A stretch of DNA of 9,260 nucleotides, taken from assembly GCA_028714935.1 (NCBI GenBank), contig JAQTLJ010000037.1:1-9260 (forward strand). Reading direction: 5' to 3'. The notes under the pieces were generated by a model. That model was not told the DNA's origin. It saw only the letters and a program-made list of their open reading frames with translations, and did no database searches. The position numbers and the translations under genes are program-made. Below, one piece after another: positions 1 to 6,200 of this stretch; positions within the stretch are counted from its first letter, which is position 1; every line of letters begins with the position of its first letter. The DNA is from Candidatus Margulisiibacteriota bacterium. GTDB taxonomy: Bacteria; Margulisbacteria; WOR-1; O2-12-FULL-45-9.

Positions 1-1364
1 CTTCGGGCGCTGGTTAAGCTGTTGGAGATCTTCTCCGCCGTTCGCGGCCCGATCTTATCAAGCAGTTTCAGGATCCGGCTCCAGGCGATCTCGTCGCGCG
101 GATTATGGAAGACCTTTAAATACGCCAGGACATCTTTGATGTGCGCTTCTTCAAAAAAGCGGATGCCGGAGCGGATCTCGAACGGGATCCCCCGCTTGGT
201 CAGCTCCATCTGGATCTCCATCGACTGGTAATGCGAGCGGTAAAGGACCGCCATGTCGTTCAAGGAATAGCCTTCTTCGCGGAGCTCAAGCATCCGCTGG
301 GCGATGAACGTCGCCTGGTCATAAACCGTGCTGAGCGGCACCATGATCGGCTTCTGGCCGGACTGCCTGTTGGCGCGCAGCTCTTTATTAAACTTCTCCT
401 TGGCATTGGCGATCGAGTTATTGGCCAGCCCGAGGATCTCCGGGGTTGAGCGGTGGTTGATCTCCAGCTTGTAAAGTTTAGCGTCAGAATATACCTTGGG
501 GAAGTTCATGATATTTTTGAAATGCGCCCCGCGGAAGGAGTAGATCGACTGGCTGTCGTCGCCGACGACCATCAGGTTGCGGTGGCAGGAAGCGAGGATG
601 TCGATGATCTTGGCCTGGATCAGGTTAGTGTCCTGATACTCGTCGACCAGCACATGCAGGAATTTTCGCGCGTATTTTTCCGCTACCTCGGAGTTCTCCG
701 ACAGCAGTTTCCACCAGTAGTACAGCAGGTCGTCAAAGTCCATCAGGTTCTGCTTTTTCTTTCTTTCCTGATAAAGTTTGGCGATCCCTTCGATCTCTTC
801 GGTCTGTTCTTCGAATTGCGGATAGTTATAGGCAATGACGTCGACCAGTTTCCGGCCGGTATTCGTCCCGAGCCCGAAGATCGACTGCAGCGTCTCCCCT
901 TTGGGGAACCTTCTGGCCTTAACATCGATCTTCGCCTCGCCGATGCAGGCATCGATCAGGTCTTTGGAATCGGCGCGGTCGAGGATCGTGTAGTTGGAAT
1001 TGTAACCGATCAGCTCCGCGTGCTTGCGCAGGAGGATATTGCCGACATGATGGAAGGTCCCGCCCCAGATACCCTTGACATCCTTTTTCAGCAGGAGCTC
1101 AACGCGGGAGAGCATCTCGCGCGCCGCTTTATTGGTAAAAGTGACCAGCAGGATCCGGTCGAGCGGAACACCAGACTCAACCAGATAGGCAACCCTGTAG
1201 GTAACCGTCCGGGTTTTCCCCGATCCGGCGCCGGCAATGACCAGCATCGGGCCGCCCGGGGAAGTTACGACCGGCAGCTGCTCTTCGGTCAGCTCCTCCT
1301 GGTAATTGATACGGAAGTTCTTCCCCGCGTCAAAGGTTGATTTAAGAATATATTTGTGAGGCAT
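1..1364 (-). CDS. UvrD/PcrA/Rep-family ATP-dependent DNA helicase (3' end truncated by window)
   Basis: Superfamily 1A 3'-5' DNA helicase, the type that unwinds DNA during repair and clears stalled forks. I translated the minus strand from ATG at 1364; 454 codons stay open to the window edge, so the C-terminal part (roughly 200-300 residues by family size) is missing. Visible motifs in order: Q-motif region LTEEQ (about 25-29), Walker A GAGSGKT (45-51), motif Ia VTFTNKAA, motif Ib GGTFHH, Walker B DEYQDTN (241-247), motif III GDDSQSIYSFRGA (from 268), motif IV NHRS, then RGIPFEIRSGIRFFE and GPRTAEKI near the edge. The N-terminal lead of about 20 residues and the RRFPKGETLQ and NLMDFDDLL segments resemble a UvrD-like subgroup rather than classical PcrA, so I give no symbol. 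An in-frame TAA lies ten codons upstream, and ATG 1364 is the first usable start. It diverges from the barrel gene. Motifs are intact, so the family call is firm; the exact orthologue is not. Confidence 0.96.
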   Translation of the reverse strand, partial: MPHKYILKSTFDAGKNFRINYQEELTEEQLPVVTSPGGPMLVIAGAGSGKTRTVTYRVAYLVESGVPLDRILLVTFTNKAAREMLSRVELLLKKDVKGIWGGTFHHVGNILLRKHAELIGYNSNYTILDRADSKDLIDACIGEAKIDVKARRFPKGETLQSIFGLGTNTGRKLVDVIAYNYPQFEEQTEEIEGIAKLYQERKKKQNLMDFDDLLYYWWKLLSENSEVAEKYARKFLHVLVDEYQDTNLIQAKIIDILASCHRNLMVVGDDSQSIYSFRGAHFKNIMNFPKVYSDAKLYKLEINHRSTPEILGLANNSIANAKEKFNKELRANRQSGQKPIMVPLSTVYDQATFIAQRMLELREEGYSLNDMAVLYRSHYQSMEIQMELTKRGIPFEIRSGIRFFEEAHIKDVLAYLKVFHNPRDEIAWSRILKLLDKIGPRTAEKISNSLTSAR

Positions 1365-1416
1365 TGGACTACCAATTATACCATATTTGACTTATAATGT
1401 GTTCGCGGCCAAAAAG
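1365..1416. promoter_or_regulatory. Divergent promoter region with opposed TATAAT boxes
   Basis: These 52 bp separate the start codons of the helicase (minus) and the barrel gene (plus). On the minus strand an extended -10 element, TGGTATAAT, occupies 1383-1375; transcription would begin near 1368-1369, leaving only about 4-5 bases before the helicase ATG. On the plus strand TATAAT lies at 1393-1398, predicting a start near 1405 and a leader of about 12 bases. Neither has a convincing -35 at normal spacing, and no Shine-Dalgarno sequence precedes either start. The hexamers are seen directly; promoter activity and leaderless translation are inferred. Confidence 0.5.
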
Positions 1417-3279
1417 ATGCGAACTAAAAAGTTATTTATCGTTATTTTGGTTGTGCTTTTCGCATCCTGTGGATTCGCCCAGACCAAAATGACTAATGAC
1501 CCCACGCACATCAGCGTAGGCGCCCGGGTCCTGGGGATGGGGAAAGCTTTTGTCGGGACCGCTGACGATCTCAATTCAATTTTCATCAATCCGGCCGGGC
1601 TTTCCCGCCTCGACAGCTACCAGCTGACCAGCATGTCGGGCAAATTCGTTAACGAGATCAATTATCTTGATCTTGGCGCGGCCTATCCCTTTGGCGGGGG
1701 AACGGTCGCCCTTGGTTATGTCGGCAGCGGCGTCGGCTTTATCAGCCCGACCGGGACGACCGAGACAATCGACGGCACCCGCATCATCCCCTCAACCACC
1801 GAAGGAGTGAATTACGATTATAATGATAATGTTTTGCTCCTCTCCTATGGCGCGAATTTTCTGAAAGAATTATCCGGCGGAGCAACTCTTAAAATATTTT
1901 CGCAGTCGCTGGTCGGGCCGAATATTTCGGGGGGAACGGCGTCCGGCTATGATATAGACCTGGGGCTCCTTTACAGCCCCAACCCCACTTACCGCCTTGG
2001 GGCCACGCTGCAAAATGCTTTGCCGGTTTCCCTGGGAGGGAAAATTACTTGGGGAAGCGGCGCCGTAGAAACGATCCCCTGCACTCTTAAGCTCGGCTCC
2101 AGCGTAAAAATTCTGGGAGAGAACGGGTTAACTACTTATCAAGGCCATGAGCTCAGCGCCGATCTGGATTATGACATCGCTCCGACGCGGCCAAACATCC
2201 CGAACCTCTTCCATCTCGGTTTTCAGTGGTTCCCGGCTGACACGCTCGACCTGCGCTGCGGCATTGACCAGGACACGGTCGGCCGAAGCGGCGGGCTCTA
2301 CGACGTCGCTAACAACCTGACCGCCGGCGTCGGCTTTTTGTTCAACGGCTTCCGCTTTGATTATGCTTTTCACCAGTATTATTCTATTCCCGAGAATGAC
2401 ACTCATTATTTCTCGCTCACTTACGGCGTCTGGAGAAAAAAACCGGCGCCCCAAGAAAAGATCCAGATCCTGTCTCCCGCCGATAAAACCATCGCTTATG
2501 CGGATAAAATAAAATTCTCCGGCCGCCTGCTAGACCGGGACATTAAAAAAATATCGATCAATAATGTCAATGCCCCGATAATCAAAGGGTCGTTCGAGGC
2601 CGAAGTCCCCCTCTCCGAGCGCAAAAATGGTTTTACCGTTACCGGATTTAATGGGGAAGGAAAACCGCTGGAGAAAAAGAAGATCAGGGTCCTAAAGCTT
2701 AAAACTTTTGCCGACCTAACGGCTAATTACTGGGCCAAGCTTCCGGTTGAACAGCTGGCGACAGAAAACATCATCGCCGGTTATCCCGACGGGATGTTTA
2801 AGCCCGAGGGGGGAATTACACGGGCAGAATTTTTAACTCTGCTGGTGCGGGTCAAGGGTGTGCCGCTCAGTCCGGTCGCCAAGCCGCCGTTTAAAGATCT
2901 CCTTATAAGTCACTGGGCTGCCCAATATATCCAGGCAGGGATGACGCTGAAGTTAGTTGTCGGTTATCCCGACGGAACATTCCAGCCGCAAAATGGGATC
3001 ACGCGCGCGGAAGGGGTAGCCGTCGCCGCCCGCTTTGGCGAGCTCGACCTGGCGCGGGCGGGAGACGAGGTTTATTTCAAAGATATTCCCGGCCGGCACT
3101 GGGCGCTTAAGGAAATTAACGCCGCCCGCGCAGCCGGCTTCATCAGTTTTTTGGAGAACAGGCCCTTTGAGCCCAACCGCGCCCTCTCCCGCGGAGAAAC
3201 CGCAGAGATCCTCTCACATACGAAATTTATCGCACAGAAGATCGCCGATCTGATGGACTGGGAAAAGGGTTATTATTAA
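1417..3279 (+). CDS. Outer-membrane PorV/UPF0164-type beta-barrel protein with Ig-like spacer and three C-terminal SLH domains
   Basis: 620-residue surface protein, probably an outer-membrane barrel anchored to the wall. A signal peptide (positive start RTKK, hydrophobic 6-16) probably ends at GFA/Q after residue 21; a lipobox reading at Cys18 (FASC) is weaker. Residues 35-62 carry the PorV/PorQ/UPF0164 signature, GARVLGMGKAF and ADD followed by NPAGL. A strand-rich region to about 340 alternates short hydrophobic and Gly/Tyr/Asp-rich stretches as in FadL-like barrels. About 348-425 looks like a small Ig-like domain (begins ILSPADK). SLH repeats start at about 431, 492 and 554; the first two keep GYPDG and TRAE, the third is degenerate (SRGE, no GYPDG). 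I chose ATG 1417 over an in-frame TTG at 1387 because the TTG lies upstream of the TATAAT at 1393 and would lengthen the signal peptide n-region. Its stop is one base before the next gene's ATG, so the pair is likely cotranscribed and coupled. The transport role is inferred; the ligand is unknown. Confidence 0.88.
   Translation: MRTKKLFIVILVVLFASCGFAQTKMTNDPTHISVGARVLGMGKAFVGTADDLNSIFINPAGLSRLDSYQLTSMSGKFVNEINYLDLGAAYPFGGGTVALGYVGSGVGFISPTGTTETIDGTRIIPSTTEGVNYDYNDNVLLLSYGANFLKELSGGATLKIFSQSLVGPNISGGTASGYDIDLGLLYSPNPTYRLGATLQNALPVSLGGKITWGSGAVETIPCTLKLGSSVKILGENGLTTYQGHELSADLDYDIAPTRPNIPNLFHLGFQWFPADTLDLRCGIDQDTVGRSGGLYDVANNLTAGVGFLFNGFRFDYAFHQYYSIPENDTHYFSLTYGVWRKKPAPQEKIQILSPADKTIAYADKIKFSGRLLDRDIKKISINNVNAPIIKGSFEAEVPLSERKNGFTVTGFNGEGKPLEKKKIRVLKLKTFADLTANYWAKLPVEQLATENIIAGYPDGMFKPEGGITRAEFLTLLVRVKGVPLSPVAKPPFKDLLISHWAAQYIQAGMTLKLVVGYPDGTFQPQNGITRAEGVAVAARFGELDLARAGDEVYFKDIPGRHWALKEINAARAAGFISFLENRPFEPNRALSRGETAEILSHTKFIAQKIADLMDWEKGYY
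2707..3231 (+). other. Three tandem SLH domains of the barrel protein
   Basis: SLH units begin at nt 2707, 2890 and 3076, about 61-62 residues apart. Each opens with an F-x-D motif followed by a W-A pair (FADL..YWA, FKDL..HWA, FKDI..HWA). Units 1 and 2 contain GYPDG and the ITRAE motif known to matter for wall-polymer binding in SLH proteins; unit 3 has changed to SRGE and lost GYPDG. Being C-terminal, the SLH block would have to face the periplasm to bind peptidoglycan if the barrel sits in the outer membrane. Confidence 0.9.
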
Positions 3280-3280
3280 A

Positions 3281-6200
3281 ATGCGTAAAAAGCTTATCTT
3301 AACATTATTGTTTCTGGCTCTGGCGCTGACCGCGGCTAACGCGGCAACGCGCGTGGTCACCAATTGCGCTGACTCCGGCGCCGGTTCCCTGCGGCAGGCA
3401 CTGACGGACGCGGCCGCGGGCGATGTGATCATTTTTGACATCACAACAGCCGAAGCGGGTTATTCTTCCGGCGAATCTTCTCCCGGCCTGGTGATAACTG
3501 AAGCGGTCGGCGACCGCTGGTTCCGGATAATGGTCAAGTCCATATTGCCGACTATTGGCGTCAGCAATTTATTTATCAACGGATCATCCCAGACCAGGGA
3601 AGCGAACAACGCGCTCGGCCCAAAAATAGAGCTCCGGCGTGATAGCACAAATGAGGCCACAGATTTCAACGGCCTGGACTTAAACGCCGCTTCCTGCACG
3701 ATCGAAGGCTTGGTCATCAATCGTTTTGATATAAGCGGTTCAACAGTGACTAGAGAAGCAGGGATCCTGATCAGAAGCAGCAGCAATGAGGTCAGGAACT
3801 GCTATATCGGAACGGACGCGACCGGAACGGTGAAGCAGCCGAATTATCACGGCATCAGAGTGCTGGGCGGCAATTTTAATTTGATCGGCACGGGAACGCT
3901 GGAAGGGGAAAGGAACCTGATCTCCGGCAACGACCTCTACGGCCTCCTTATACAAAGCGCCGCCAGAAACGAAGTTCGGGGGAATTACATCGGCACAGAC
4001 CGGACCGGTATGAGCGACCTGGGCAACAAGTTCGACGGGGTAAGGCTCATCGCCAACTCAACCTTCAACAAGATCGGCGGCGAACAGGCCGGCGCGCGTA
4101 ATGTCATTTCCGGTAATGACAAGAATGGCGTGTACCTGGGCAATGCTAACTCCGTCAGCAATGAAGTCAAAGGGAACCTGATCGGGACCAAAAGCAACGG
4201 GATGCAACAATTAGCAAATTCCGACAGCGGGGTCTGGATTGATAACGCGGCTCGCTACAATGTTATCGGCGGTGCCGGAGAGGCGCGCAATGTTATTTCC
4301 GGGAATAGCGGGGACGGCGTGCAAATCGGCTTCAGCGCCGGCGGAACTGACCATAATCAAGTCAAAGGCAACTATATCGGCGTGGCGATTGACGGCATAA
4401 CAGGGCTGGGTAATACGGGGACTGGCATAAATCTATATCAAGCTTCGTACACCGTGATTGGAGGGGCCACTACCGCTGAAGGGAACATAATTTGCTGCAA
4501 TGGAGGGCGGGGGATTGGGTTCTACGGGGAAGCCGCTTGCAGTAATGAAGTCACCAGTAATTTTATTGGCACGGATAAAAGCGGGATTCTAAATCTGGGC
4601 AATAAGTATGAGGGGATCAGCATTGCGGCGCAAACCAAGCATGATATCACCGGCCCAAATAATGTCATTGCCTTTAATGGTATCAACGGCATCGGTTATA
4701 GTGATCAGGGGATCCAGATCATACAATACGGCATTGATCCCACTGTTTTCGGCAATCAGATCACCCGGAATTCAATGTATCAAAATTATGGCAAAGGGAT
4801 TACACTGAGCGGTGGAGCCAATGCCGGCATCGCAGCCCCGCGGATACGTTTTGCCGATTATAATCCGGGGCCCGGCCCGTGGACCGGCTTCACGGCTTTG
4901 GTGGGGACCGCTCCGGCCAGCTCGACTTTGGAGGTGTTTGATACCGGCGGTCCACCTGATCCGAGCGGCTACGGTGAGGGGAAGATCTATAAAGGGGTGG
5001 CGACAGTCGAGGTTTCCGGAAATTTCTGGCTGATCTATACCGCTTCGGCCTGGCCTGCCGGCACCGCCTGCGCTACCGCGACCGACGGTTCTTTGAACAC
5101 TTCTGAATTTTCCAACAGCCGGTTCATCAACGGGGTCAGTCCGACCTCGGAGGGCATCGAGCTGTCGGACCGGATAACAGGCAGTACCACGTACACCAAC
5201 AACCGCATCGTTTCGCTGGAAGCTTTTAATGTTTCCGAGGACGCTTATCAGATGAAAATCTCGGAGGAAGCGACCTGCGAAGGCGCCGTCTGGCAGGATT
5301 ATTTAAATCCCACCACGTTTGAGTTAACCGCCGTCGAGGGAGCGCACACGGTCTATTATAAGCTGATAGATGTGGTTACTATGGAAAGCACGATCGTCAG
5401 CGCCAGTATCATACTGGACACGATCCATCCCTCTGTTGAAAGCATTGTTCTCAGGGACAGGACGACCGGCAGCACGCTGGAATCCAATGAGCTTACCATC
5501 TCTTTGGAGGCGGTCGGGGTTTCCGCCGACGCCTATAGTATGCGGATCGCGCAGGACAGCGGGTTCACCGTCAACTCCACCGGCTGGATACCTTATACGG
5601 CGACCTCAGAATACACTTTCACGTCCGGGGATGGACCCCGCACGGCTTATTTCCAGGTCCGCGACCATGCTATCAACGAGAGCAACATCGTCTCGGACAG
5701 CATTATTCTTTTTGCCAGGCCGCCATCCGTTGAGGTGCTCTCTCCCGACGGCGGGGAAAAGTGGCGGGGTGGGTCAAGCCATAATATTACATTCACTTGC
5801 TCGGATGAGTACGGCATAAAACCGGGTTCGGCCGATCTTTTTTATTCCACCGGCGAGGGGACGGCCTGGATCACCATTAACACTGGACAGGCCACCGACG
5901 CGGCCTATTCCTGGACTTTGCCTTTGATCTCCTCTACCGAAGTAAAAGTGAAGGTCAGCGTCCAGAATGTCTTTGATAATATTGGCAGCGATGAAAGCAA
6001 CGCTGTCTTTGCCATTGATTCGAGAGTGCCCTCGGTTGAGGTCCATATCCCCAATGGCGGGGAAAAGTGGCAGGGCGGGATAAGCCATGAGGTTACCTGG
6101 ACGGCTTCCGATGTACTGGGCTTGAAGGTCGATCCGATCACCATTTATTATTCCACCGACGAAGGAACCAATTTTATTCAAGTCGTTTCCAACGAAAGTA

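Noticed and set aside
453..1340. A 295-codon plus-strand open frame over the helicase
   Set aside because: Its translation has no recognisable motif, while the minus strand carries a full set of helicase motifs over the same bases; it is an antisense shadow.
1387..1416. TTG at 1387 as the start of the barrel gene
   Set aside because: It precedes the TATAAT at 1393-1398 and adds ten residues before a normal signal peptide; ATG 1417 is simpler.
1459..1472. Lipobox (FASC, Cys18) making the barrel protein a lipoprotein
   Set aside because: Phe at -3 is a poor lipobox residue and a good type I site (GFA/Q) follows three residues later.
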